The translations under genes were made by a program, and so were the position numbers. 64,000 bases of DNA, taken from DAOULY01 sp034414595. Lineage in GTDB: Bacteria > Chloroflexota > Dehalococcoidia > SZUA-161 > JAUWZY01. Where the stretch lies: positions 310,001 through 374,000 of the forward strand of contig DAOULY010000002.1 of the NCBI GenBank assembly GCA_034414595.1, written 5' to 3'. Below the pieces are notes generated by a model that made no database searches, had not been told where the DNA came from, and saw nothing but the letters and a program-made list of their open reading frames with translations. Positions 15,733 through 24,113 of this stretch are shown piece after piece; position 1 is the stretch's first letter, and the number at the start of each line of letters is the position of its first letter.

Positions 15733-18183
15733 ATGAACAGGAGCGTGCAACTTTTAGAGCTGGAGAAAGGCATTACGCAGAGAGTTGAAAGGCTAAGGGA
15801 GCGGCACATTCAATCGGTGCCGCATGTTTCCGTCGAAAGGTCCCTTTTGCTGACAAATTCATTTAAGAAAACAGAGGGTGAGCCCAAGGAAATAAGGAGA
15901 GCAAAGGCCCTGTCAGAGGTTCTCGAGAACCTGGGCATCGACATTGGCCCTGATGAGCTGATTGTCGGCGGCATCTCAGCCAAGCCTCGGGCTGTTTGTC
16001 TTTTCCCGGAGTTATCAGTCGAATGGCTTAAAGAGGAATTGGACACGCTAGCGACAAGGGAGTTCGACCCACTAATCATAAGTGAAGAGGATAAGGAGAT
16101 AATCAGGAAAGAAGTTATCCCATACTGGGAAGGGAAAACAACAGAGGACATATTCGATAAGATGGTGCCCCGAGATCTAAAAGATGCTCTTACAAGCGGT
16201 CATTATTCACCTCATATTGCATATCAAACTAAGGGGACGGTGTCTTGGTTTGACGCAAAGCAGTGTCTAAACCTAGGGTTGAAGGGCTTGAAGATGAAGG
16301 CTGACTACAGAATTAACACGCTAGACCTAACAAAATTTGAGGATGTCAAGAAACTCCCTTTCCTCAATGCAGTAAAGGTCGCTTGCGATGGGGCCACGGC
16401 TTTCATCAAAAGGTATGCAGCATTGGCTAGGGAACTCGGGCAAAGCGAAGCAAATGCCGATAGAAAAAAAGAGTTAGCAAGAGTAACGGAGTGCTGTGAA
16501 TGGATATCAGAGAACCCACCGAGGACTTTTCATGAAGCACTGCAGTTCTCATTTTTTGTTTACGTGATCGATAGATTGGAAGCTCCAGCGGAAGGTTATT
16601 CGCCAGGAAGGCTAGATCAGTGGCTGTATCCCTTTTACAAAATGGACGTCGAAGAGGGAGCACTTACCAGAGATGAAGCGTTGGAGCTGCTTGAATGCTT
16701 CTTTGTGAAATTGTGCGAAATATGGTGGGCCAGGACAAAGGAGCAAGCGGCGCGTAGCGGTGGTTATGCCACATGGACTACCATTAACATAGGCGGTTTG
16801 AGCCGGGAGGGCAAAGATGCCACCAATGAATTGTCGTATTTGATTTTGCAAGCGGTAGCAGACCTTAAGCTACATCTGCCTGATATAGCATTAAGATTGC
16901 ATAAAGGAACCCCGGACGACTTTCTAACGAAGGCTTGTGAGTTGTTAAGGCTGGGTACAGGAAACCCCAAGTTTTATAATGATGAGCAAATAATCCCTTT
17001 TATGATGCAGATAACAAATGGGGCGATATCCCTGGAGCAGGCGCGGGATTATTACCAGTCAGGCTGTTTAGAGCAAAGGTTAGAGGATCCTTGCGCCCCT
17101 CAATTTCATTTTATTTACATAGGCTATAATTCCGCACCACCTTTAGAGTATGTATTCACCAACGGGGTACTCAGAAGAAGTGGGAAAAAGATCGGGGCTG
17201 AGACGGGTGACCCCAGGAAGTTCAGAAGTTATGAAGAAGTGGTAGAAGCGTTTAGAAAACAGCTTGCGCACTCTGTGAGGATTTGGGTAGCATTGCAGAA
17301 TATTGCTGCCGTTGCAGCCCTAAATAGCACGGTAGCTATGCCGTTTGCATCGGCAGTGCATCCAGTATGCATCGAAAATGGGGTGGACTTATATCAGGGT
17401 GGAGGAGGCTTGCCCGGGAGTCTTCAGTGGTGGTATATAAACATAGGTCTTGGTTTGCCTGATGTAATAGATTCATTAGCTGCGATCAAAAAACTTGTAT
17501 TTGAGGATAAGGTTATCTCCATGCCCGAGCTCATTGATGCATTAGACACTGATTTTGAGGGTAGGGAAGATTTACGGCAGATGCTGATAAATAACGCTCC
17601 CAAATATGGCAATGACGATGATTACGTAGACTCCATTGCAAAAGAAGTACATGTTATGGCATGTGAGGAAGCGTATAAAATCAGAAACCGCTTCGGAGGA
17701 TATTGGATCCCTCGTGAGCTCTCCCTTACGAGGAACATTTACCATGGTGAGAACATTGGGGCATTACCATCTGGAAGGAAAGCATGGGTTCCGCTGGCTG
17801 ACGCAGGTGCGCCAATGGCAGGCTACGACAGGAATGGGCCGACGGCGGTAGTCAAGACCATTGGAAAGGTGAATCGGGCAACTCTTGAACACGAAGTGCC
17901 CATGGCACTGCTACACAACATGAGGTTTAGCCCGGTGATATTGGCAGGTGACAATGGATTAAAGAACATGTCGGCATTCCTCAGGGGCTGGTGTGAACTG
18001 CAGTGTTTTCAGGTGCAATTTAACGTAATAAGCACTGGAATCTTACGAGATGCTCAAGCACACCCTGAAAAATACCTGGACCTCTTGGTTAAAGTGGCAG
18101 GGTACAGCGCGTACTTCAGCCAGCTAAATAGGTCAGTGCAAGATGATATTATAAGAAGAACAGAGTACAGTGAATGGGGATAG
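15733..18183 (+). CDS. Glycyl radical enzyme (pyruvate formate-lyase-like), copy 1
   Basis: 816-residue glycyl radical enzyme. The N-terminal PFL-type barrel runs to about residue 680. The thiyl-radical Cys lies in YYQSGCLEQ near residue 445, where the Glu two residues after Cys is typical of the eliminase/decarboxylase branches (GCxE) rather than of pyruvate formate-lyase (CC). The C-terminal radical loop VKVAGYSAYFSQL carries the Gly that stores the radical. The ATG at 15733 follows AAAGGGGGAGA. Cofactor generation needs the activase at 20191-21129, which is coded on the other strand with the second enzyme. No small subunit like that of 4-hydroxyphenylacetate decarboxylase is nearby. The substrate is unknown; candidates are polyols, amines, sulfonates or arylacetates. 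Base composition is more AT-rich than the molybdenum hydroxylase genes. Confidence 0.92.
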   Translation: MNRSVQLLELEKGITQRVERLRERHIQSVPHVSVERSLLLTNSFKKTEGEPKEIRRAKALSEVLENLGIDIGPDELIVGGISAKPRAVCLFPELSVEWLKEELDTLATREFDPLIISEEDKEIIRKEVIPYWEGKTTEDIFDKMVPRDLKDALTSGHYSPHIAYQTKGTVSWFDAKQCLNLGLKGLKMKADYRINTLDLTKFEDVKKLPFLNAVKVACDGATAFIKRYAALARELGQSEANADRKKELARVTECCEWISENPPRTFHEALQFSFFVYVIDRLEAPAEGYSPGRLDQWLYPFYKMDVEEGALTRDEALELLECFFVKLCEIWWARTKEQAARSGGYATWTTINIGGLSREGKDATNELSYLILQAVADLKLHLPDIALRLHKGTPDDFLTKACELLRLGTGNPKFYNDEQIIPFMMQITNGAISLEQARDYYQSGCLEQRLEDPCAPQFHFIYIGYNSAPPLEYVFTNGVLRRSGKKIGAETGDPRKFRSYEEVVEAFRKQLAHSVRIWVALQNIAAVAALNSTVAMPFASAVHPVCIENGVDLYQGGGGLPGSLQWWYINIGLGLPDVIDSLAAIKKLVFEDKVISMPELIDALDTDFEGREDLRQMLINNAPKYGNDDDYVDSIAKEVHVMACEEAYKIRNRFGGYWIPRELSLTRNIYHGENIGALPSGRKAWVPLADAGAPMAGYDRNGPTAVVKTIGKVNRATLEHEVPMALLHNMRFSPVILAGDNGLKNMSAFLRGWCELQCFQVQFNVISTGILRDAQAHPEKYLDLLVKVAGYSAYFSQLNRSVQDDIIRRTEYSEWG

Positions 18184-18334
18184 AATTACAGAACCCAGAC
18201 TTGTTTGTTCCACATCCCATAATGTGAGCACAATTGGTCGCTATGCAAAATATCGAGAGTAATTGTCCCTTTCCAATATATACTTTAAAGCATCTTCCCG
18301 CCTGCTTTGCAATTTTCTTTTGGCTGCCCCGTGT

Positions 18335-19990
18335 TTAATCCAAAAGATAGACGCAACAGTTGTCACCGTCAACCCTTATCCTCTGCCCGGTCTTGATTTT
18401 CCTTGTTCCCTCCATAGTGCCAACGACAGCAGGTAAACCGTATTCTCGGCCAATTATCACAGCATGCGTTAAGCCACCACCGGTATCGGTGACTACACCT
18501 TTGGCGATGCCGAAGAGGGGTGTCCAAACCGGACCCGTGGTCACCGCGACCAAGATCTCCTCAGGCTGAACCAGAGAGAACTCCGCTTCGCTGAATATCA
18601 CCCGCGCTACTCCTTCGACAACCCCGGGCGACGAGTTCGAGCCATAAAGATCAGCCTTTAACTCAGGCTTAACAATAGGCACACCAGCAACCGAACGTAA
18701 CAAAATAACTTCATCAGAAATTATATCCCCTATTTTGCTTACATCCCCAATGAAAATCGGCACTTCCATCTTCTGAAATTCCTGACGTTGCTCTTTTCTT
18801 ATCTGGACCAATTTGTGCGCATCACATCTCCAGGAGGGTATTATTCGCCCTTTTATTTCCTGTGGGATAAGGAAATAAATGTCTTCAGGAACGTCGATAA
18901 CCCCGTCACGAGCAAATCTGCTTCCTATTTCCATAGTCACACGTCGAACCAATGAATTGCAAAAATGCTCGCAGTAAAAAACATGTTCCTCACTATACCT
19001 GCCTACCCACTGAGCAGCCTTCAGCAGCTTGTCAAACCACTCCCTCTTGTCTATGGGCAGCCGGGAGTGGATTTCATTCTCCACCTCCTGCCTTTCCCTG
19101 GCCAAGCGCTCCCGCTCTTGATTGAGGAAGAAGGCGCCTCCCTTAGCTATTGCCGTCTTCACGCTCGGCAACGCCTGGCTTGGCTTCTCAATCCAAGAGG
19201 GGTTAGCGAGGCCAAAGGTTCCCTCAGTCCGCCAGCCGTCTTCTTGGAGCAGTTGACGAAGCGCGTGGAGCCACTTCTTCCCGTTCTCCGTTTGCTCAAG
19301 ATCGGAGAGGAGCTTCTCATTATCTTCACTGGACTGGAAAATTGGGGCGAGCCCCAATTTTGTCGCTTCCTCCCCAAGTTGCCACAATGCTCCATGTACC
19401 TGGAATATCCTATTGTCAAATCCTGACATCACCGCCTTGAATTTGGGATGATTTTCATCTGTGCCGAGTAACTCCTTACACATGTCTTCAAATAGCCCAT
19501 AAAGCGTAAATGACGCGTAATGACAAATATGGTGTATTTCCCAATTCCTGATTAAATAGGCGATGCATTGGTCGAAATATACGCGCAGCTCGATATTGTC
19601 CAGGTTTTCCACATCGACGTTTTTCAAGCGCTCAAAGCCTTCTGTTAACTCAGGTACAAACTTCCCCCTCCACACTTGCTCAAAATCGTCAATCCAGGGG
19701 GTTATCCTCTCTCTGAATATGGGTTCACGCCGCCTTCGCTCCTCATTTGATAGGTTTATCCTTGAGAAGTATAGACAGCCATATTTGGTCCTCACATCAA
19801 GTACACCCATGGGTATAGATATTGTCTCAGCTCCGTGCTGAGTAGCAAGTGAGCCACCATGTACGCCGCTCCATAGCTCCAGTGGTGTAAGTATTGGGAT
19901 ACAATCCTTTGCATCACAAACCCACGCCTCATAATTCTTCAGGTCCCTTTCCTCATCAAGCTCAAATGCCACAAAGTCATAATATGACAT
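18335..19990 (-). CDS. PEP-synthase/phenylphosphate-synthase-like protein with C-terminal phospho-His domain (copy 2)
   Basis: 551 residues, homologous over its whole length to the protein at 5791-7464 but well diverged. The C-terminal swivelling domain has VVTDTGGGLTHAVIIGREYG (phospho-His after Thr) and GQRIRVDGDNCCVYLLD. The N-terminal region shares the NYxxWxCDA opening, and the central WIEKPS and QEREREA/REERQE helices recur in both copies. Again no ATP-grasp domain is present. The ATG at 19990 (SYYDFVAFELDEERDL) follows GGAGGAGAGGAA and matches the other copy's start; an upstream GTG at 20053 would add 21 basic residues with no counterpart. It lies downstream of the glycyl radical activase on the same strand, with a 200-bp gap. 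One copy beside each half of the island suggests two related phosphotransfer or substrate-binding proteins of unknown specificity. Confidence 0.8.
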   Translation of the reverse strand: MSYYDFVAFELDEERDLKNYEAWVCDAKDCIPILTPLELWSGVHGGSLATQHGAETISIPMGVLDVRTKYGCLYFSRINLSNEERRRREPIFRERITPWIDDFEQVWRGKFVPELTEGFERLKNVDVENLDNIELRVYFDQCIAYLIRNWEIHHICHYASFTLYGLFEDMCKELLGTDENHPKFKAVMSGFDNRIFQVHGALWQLGEEATKLGLAPIFQSSEDNEKLLSDLEQTENGKKWLHALRQLLQEDGWRTEGTFGLANPSWIEKPSQALPSVKTAIAKGGAFFLNQERERLARERQEVENEIHSRLPIDKREWFDKLLKAAQWVGRYSEEHVFYCEHFCNSLVRRVTMEIGSRFARDGVIDVPEDIYFLIPQEIKGRIIPSWRCDAHKLVQIRKEQRQEFQKMEVPIFIGDVSKIGDIISDEVILLRSVAGVPIVKPELKADLYGSNSSPGVVEGVARVIFSEAEFSLVQPEEILVAVTTGPVWTPLFGIAKGVVTDTGGGLTHAVIIGREYGLPAVVGTMEGTRKIKTGQRIRVDGDNCCVYLLD

Positions 19991-20190
19991 TTCCTCTCCT
20001 CCTTTTCCTACTTTGTACTTATTGCTTTTGACACGCGTTATCTTTTTCTTCACCTGTATCCCAGCTGCTTTTCGCTGCTTTTCACCTCCTTATACACGTT
20101 TATTTTGCAAGATTCTTTGATATATATTTCAACTTGCCGACTCGATTAGTGACCGGTCCCCAAAAGTCATGTGGCATAAACGCATATTTA

Positions 20191-21129
20191 TCATTTACCT
20201 GATACTGAACACATTAAGCCATAGGAGCTAAAAACGCCCTCGATCTGCAATAGTTCCTCGTCACTTTGTGAGCTTACTTCTTCGAGCTCGTATTTCCTCC
20301 CCAACTTTTCATATTTCCCCATTCCAAACTTATGATAAGGTAAAAGGTCAATCTTACCCACCCCTATTTTTGTAACAAACCTGGCAGTATCTTCGATGTT
20401 TTCTTCCGAATCATTACATCCTTTTATAATAGGGAATCGTATTACCATTTCCCCTTTGTCATGTTTGTCATGTAACGAAGAGACCAAGTGAGCATTTTTT
20501 AATATCAACTCATTAGAAACACCTGTATACATCTTATGTTTTGCTGGGTCCATATGCTTAATGTCATAGAGGACGAGGTCTACATAGTCTAAGATTCTCT
20601 CCAGGGTTTTCCAATCCACATATCCGCATGTATCCAGGGCAGTATGCAATCCCCTTTCTTTGCACTTTTTCAACAGCTCTAAAATAAATTCAGGCTGACT
20701 CGTTGGCTCACCGCCGGATATGGTAACGCCACCACCTGATCTAAGATAATACGAAATATCAGATGCGACTTCCTTCCAAACGTCGTCAACGGTCATATGT
20801 TTTCCTGCGACCTTTAATGCCCCGTAATAGCATGCTTTCACACATGAATATTCAATACAATCCACGCATATTTTTCTGTCGATCATTGGCTCTCCATCCG
20901 TGGACAGCGTTATAGCTTTACGTGAGCATGCATGTAAACAACGATAATCTTTTTTAACGCATAATTCCCTGATGAGCATGACCTCGGCTCGAGCATTCAT
21001 GGACTCGGGATTAGAACACCATAGACACCGCAGCGGACATTTATTCATGAACACAGTAGTGCGGATACCGGGACCATCATGAATTGAATATCTTTGCACG
21101 TTAAATATTAATCCCGTAACTTCCGTCAT
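20191..21129 (-). CDS. Glycyl radical enzyme activase (radical SAM)
   Basis: 312-residue activating enzyme that uses S-adenosylmethionine and a [4Fe-4S] cluster to install the glycyl radical on its partner. The N-terminal GPGIRTTVFMNKCPLRCLWC carries the CxxxCxxC cluster ligands. An inserted ferredoxin-like Cys-rich region follows (ICVDCIEYSCVKACYYGAL and other Cys), typical of activases outside the PflA class. GGGVTISGGEP (SAM-contacting motif) and a normal C-terminal half complete it. Length is standard. GAGG lies about 9 nt before the ATG. It is 226 bp downstream of the glycyl radical enzyme at 21356-23800 on the same strand, with a perfect 43-bp palindrome between. It is the only activase in view, so it probably serves both glycyl radical enzymes. 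Confidence 0.94.
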   Translation of the reverse strand: MTEVTGLIFNVQRYSIHDGPGIRTTVFMNKCPLRCLWCSNPESMNARAEVMLIRELCVKKDYRCLHACSRKAITLSTDGEPMIDRKICVDCIEYSCVKACYYGALKVAGKHMTVDDVWKEVASDISYYLRSGGGVTISGGEPTSQPEFILELLKKCKERGLHTALDTCGYVDWKTLERILDYVDLVLYDIKHMDPAKHKMYTGVSNELILKNAHLVSSLHDKHDKGEMVIRFPIIKGCNDSEENIEDTARFVTKIGVGKIDLLPYHKFGMGKYEKLGRKYELEEVSSQSDEELLQIEGVFSSYGLMCSVSGK

Positions 21130-21291
21130 TTTAGCGAACCTCTTTCGAAAACTGTGGCCGGGTCACGACTTGGCAGTTGAAGCTTGCGAGGGGTTCTGAT
21201 AAAAGCTGATTTTGTATCTGGCATGTCCCCTGATATCACCACGCTCGTAACAGCTAAGTCCACCCGGTAGCCAAATACTCCTGCCCTGCCG

Positions 21292-21334
21292 CCAAATTGA
21301 TATTGTCTCCTTTAAGGAGACAATATCAATTTGG
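21292..21334. repeat. Perfect 43-bp palindrome between glycyl radical enzyme and activase
   Basis: Two exactly complementary 21-nt arms (beginning CCAAATTGATATTGTCTCC) are separated by one T. The element lies 21 bp beyond the stop of the glycyl radical enzyme and about 160 bp before the activase start, with both genes on the minus strand. There is no U-tract, so it is not a standard terminator. It could be an mRNA hairpin that sets the enzyme-to-activase ratio, as intergenic hairpins do in pflB-pflA-like operons, or a regulator site. An assembly inversion artefact is the trivial alternative. Confidence 0.75.
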
Positions 21335-21355
21335 GACCAATTCGGGCCGATAACC

Positions 21356-23800
21356 CTACAAAGTTTCGTATTCCGTCCTTCCTATAATCTCATCTTGGAC
21401 TGGCTTGGCAAGTTCAATCCAACGTGCACTGAAGCCGGCAACTCTCACAATCAAATCTTTGTATTTCTCAGGATGCTGCTGCGCGTCTATTAGCATTTCT
21501 TTACTTACCACATTGAATTGCTGATGGTAACAGCCGTTTTCCGCAAGTGTTCGTACAAAGGTTGAAAACTTTCTTGCACCGTCAGCACCTGCCAGAGCAG
21601 ATGGATGGAACTTCACATTGAGTTGCATCATCATCCAAGGAACATGGTCTATCCTGCAAACAGATGCACCAAGCGCTGTCGGACCTTTAACGTCGTCTCC
21701 TGGAAACGCTGATACCGACCCATCACATAGTGTGCGACCTGCCACACGGCCTGATGGCAAAGCACCACAAGCAGCTCCGAAACCAGGGTGGGTCGTGACG
21801 GATATTGCCGATGATAAGTAGGGAAGCCCATAAGGCGCGGTACAACGCTGTGCAGCCTCGGCGTGATCTCGATATACAGCGGCCGCTATCGAATCCACAT
21901 ATTCATCACCATTGCCGTATTTTGGAGCCTCACGGCATAGCCTATGAAATTCCTCATACCCTTCGAAATTGGCCGCCAATGCCTCCTTCAGCTCCTTCAT
22001 AGTGAACAGTTTTCGATCAAAGACATTATATTTGATAGCCGCAAGGGCATTGGCTACATCGATCAGTCCAACGCTTGTATTACTCCACTCCTCAAGATGT
22101 CTCGCCCCCCATGGTATACCTATCCCTCTTTCCAAACAATCACCTGTACCCACAGCTAACCATATTGGCGGCGCCACTTGTGCGTGCATGTAACTCACAC
22201 AAGCTCTCCTCTCATGGGTTAAATCGAAAACATACTGTAGTTGTTTCTCGTATGCATCGTAGATCTCTTCGTAGCTCATATTCTCAACGTCGCCGGTTGC
22301 AGGCCCTATTTGATTTCCGCTCATGGGATTAACACCATTGTTCAGGGCTAACTCCAAAATCTTGGCCTGGTTATAATAGCCCCCAAGCAATTTATAATGA
22401 TTCGGAGCCAATGATATTTCCAGGCACCCCACGACACACCAATCCCTTGCCTCTTCCAGGGACACTGGTTCTGCATGGGAGAAAAGATGAGCCATAGCAA
22501 CATTATCGCTAAGAATCGCTGGCATTCCTATCCCGGTTTTTATGCACTCAATCGCCTTTAATAGGACCTCGTCATTCGTTTTGGTATTTAACCTCAGACT
22601 TAGGCTTGGTTGAATGGTTTGCATACATATAGTTGCGTCTAACACCAAGTGAGTGAGTTCATTGGACGCATCCTCCCCATCTCTTCTAACACCGCCAATG
22701 CAAAGATTCTGGAATCGGGTTCCCGAGTAAACACCCTCCCAGCCGTAGGGGAAAAAGAGTTCTGATTCGGAACATTTGAGTCGTAGACATTCTATTAGCT
22801 CTATTACTTCGCTATCTGATTCCACGCCCTTCTTATAGTAAGGGTACAGATATTGGTCAAACCTTCCGAAAGACGGTGCCAACTCGCCTTCCAGTGATCT
22901 GATGAGGAAGCTAAACCACACGAATTGTATGGCTTCGCGAAAGCTCCTGGGTGGGTTTGCAGGTACCCATTCACATATTTCAGCTATCTCATTTAATTCT
23001 TTTGCTCTCTTAGGGCTAGCCTCTTGAGCTAATCTGCGCGCTTCATTTGCGTACCTCTTGGCAAATGTTATCGCAGCCTCGCAAACAATTCTGGCAGCAC
23101 GATAAAAAATAACCTTCTTGAGCTCATCGATTATCGTCGCATCAAGTTGCTCGATTTTGCCATCTATCTCCTCAATGATTTTGTTGAGCCCTTTCTTCAT
23201 TAATGTCTCGTGGTCCAGTACGTGTGGAGCTTCGTGTGGGAAATTCGACTGGATGTTAGTAGTAACGACCTCTGAAGCTAGACGCATGAACTTTTCATAC
23301 CTATCAGGATACAGGGTTTCCTGATACTCGTCAGTTAGGTCGGTGACCGACTTATCCGCCCAATAATTAGCTATTTCTACTAATTCTGTTCGATCTTCTA
23401 GGGACATCTCATATACAACGAAATTATCTGCTCGTTCTGGCATTCTCCCTATTTCCCAGAATTTCTCCTCTGCTAACTTTGCTTTTTCTGTCTCCCTTAG
23501 AAGCCATTTTGCTCCATACTCTGGATAGACTTGAGCACCTCGGAGGTATTTTTGTTGGTGACCAACTAACAATTCGTCTTCAAATATGGTTGGGGTCAGG
23601 TTTTCGAGCACATGTTTTAACGCTAAGGCTCTTCTGATTTCTACGGGCTGGCTATCCGTTTTCTTCCAGGATTCAGTGTAATACCGGACACGTTCAATGT
23701 CCAAACATAGCGTGGCGTCGATGTACCTTGCCTTGAGTTTTTTAGTTCTGGCGGTGGATGGCCCCTTTTTAATTTCCCTCTCAACTAACATAGCACACAT
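21356..23800 (-). CDS. Glycyl radical enzyme (pyruvate formate-lyase-like), copy 2
   Basis: 814-residue glycyl radical enzyme, only moderately similar to the one at 15733-18183. The thiyl Cys is in WCVVGCLEIS near residue 450 with Glu two residues on, and the radical Gly in IVRVAGFSARWIEL near the C-terminus. The GALPSGRVAGRTLCDGS loop before the radical domain is conserved. Length is normal. The ATG at 23800 (CAMLVEREIKKG) follows GGAG. It heads a minus-strand run with the activase and then the PEP-swivelling protein, so it probably is the main partner of that activase. Two GCxE-type enzymes with one activase suggest two related substrates or two steps. Substrate residues cannot be read without a structural alignment. 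X-succinate synthase is not supported, since the accessory small subunits are absent. Confidence 0.92.
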   Translation of the reverse strand: MCAMLVEREIKKGPSTARTKKLKARYIDATLCLDIERVRYYTESWKKTDSQPVEIRRALALKHVLENLTPTIFEDELLVGHQQKYLRGAQVYPEYGAKWLLRETEKAKLAEEKFWEIGRMPERADNFVVYEMSLEDRTELVEIANYWADKSVTDLTDEYQETLYPDRYEKFMRLASEVVTTNIQSNFPHEAPHVLDHETLMKKGLNKIIEEIDGKIEQLDATIIDELKKVIFYRAARIVCEAAITFAKRYANEARRLAQEASPKRAKELNEIAEICEWVPANPPRSFREAIQFVWFSFLIRSLEGELAPSFGRFDQYLYPYYKKGVESDSEVIELIECLRLKCSESELFFPYGWEGVYSGTRFQNLCIGGVRRDGEDASNELTHLVLDATICMQTIQPSLSLRLNTKTNDEVLLKAIECIKTGIGMPAILSDNVAMAHLFSHAEPVSLEEARDWCVVGCLEISLAPNHYKLLGGYYNQAKILELALNNGVNPMSGNQIGPATGDVENMSYEEIYDAYEKQLQYVFDLTHERRACVSYMHAQVAPPIWLAVGTGDCLERGIGIPWGARHLEEWSNTSVGLIDVANALAAIKYNVFDRKLFTMKELKEALAANFEGYEEFHRLCREAPKYGNGDEYVDSIAAAVYRDHAEAAQRCTAPYGLPYLSSAISVTTHPGFGAACGALPSGRVAGRTLCDGSVSAFPGDDVKGPTALGASVCRIDHVPWMMMQLNVKFHPSALAGADGARKFSTFVRTLAENGCYHQQFNVVSKEMLIDAQQHPEKYKDLIVRVAGFSARWIELAKPVQDEIIGRTEYETL

Positions 23801-24113
23801 GACTATCTACTCCTTAGTTTATTTTTGTTCTTAACTCTTAAAGTGCCTCGCGCACTGAGTTCCCTATTCATCCCTATTCACAACACTGTTGTACCGTATT
23901 TTATTGTGAAATTACAATTGACGAATATGACGAATATAGACGGATCCGACAAGAAATACCCCTCTCCCAAGCTCTGTATTGTATTGACACCTCGTGAACA
24001 TAATGATAGTCTTTAACTAATGAAAGCGATCCGTGTGGTTATTTGCAGGTAAGGTAAAAAGGCAGGTTTACGACTCTCACCGATGACCTCATACAGGATC
24101 TGGGGGCTTTGAG

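Noticed and set aside
15733..23800. Benzyl/alkylsuccinate synthase or 4-hydroxyphenylacetate decarboxylase
   Set aside because: No accessory small subunits are present, and the GCxE pattern alone does not fix the substrate.
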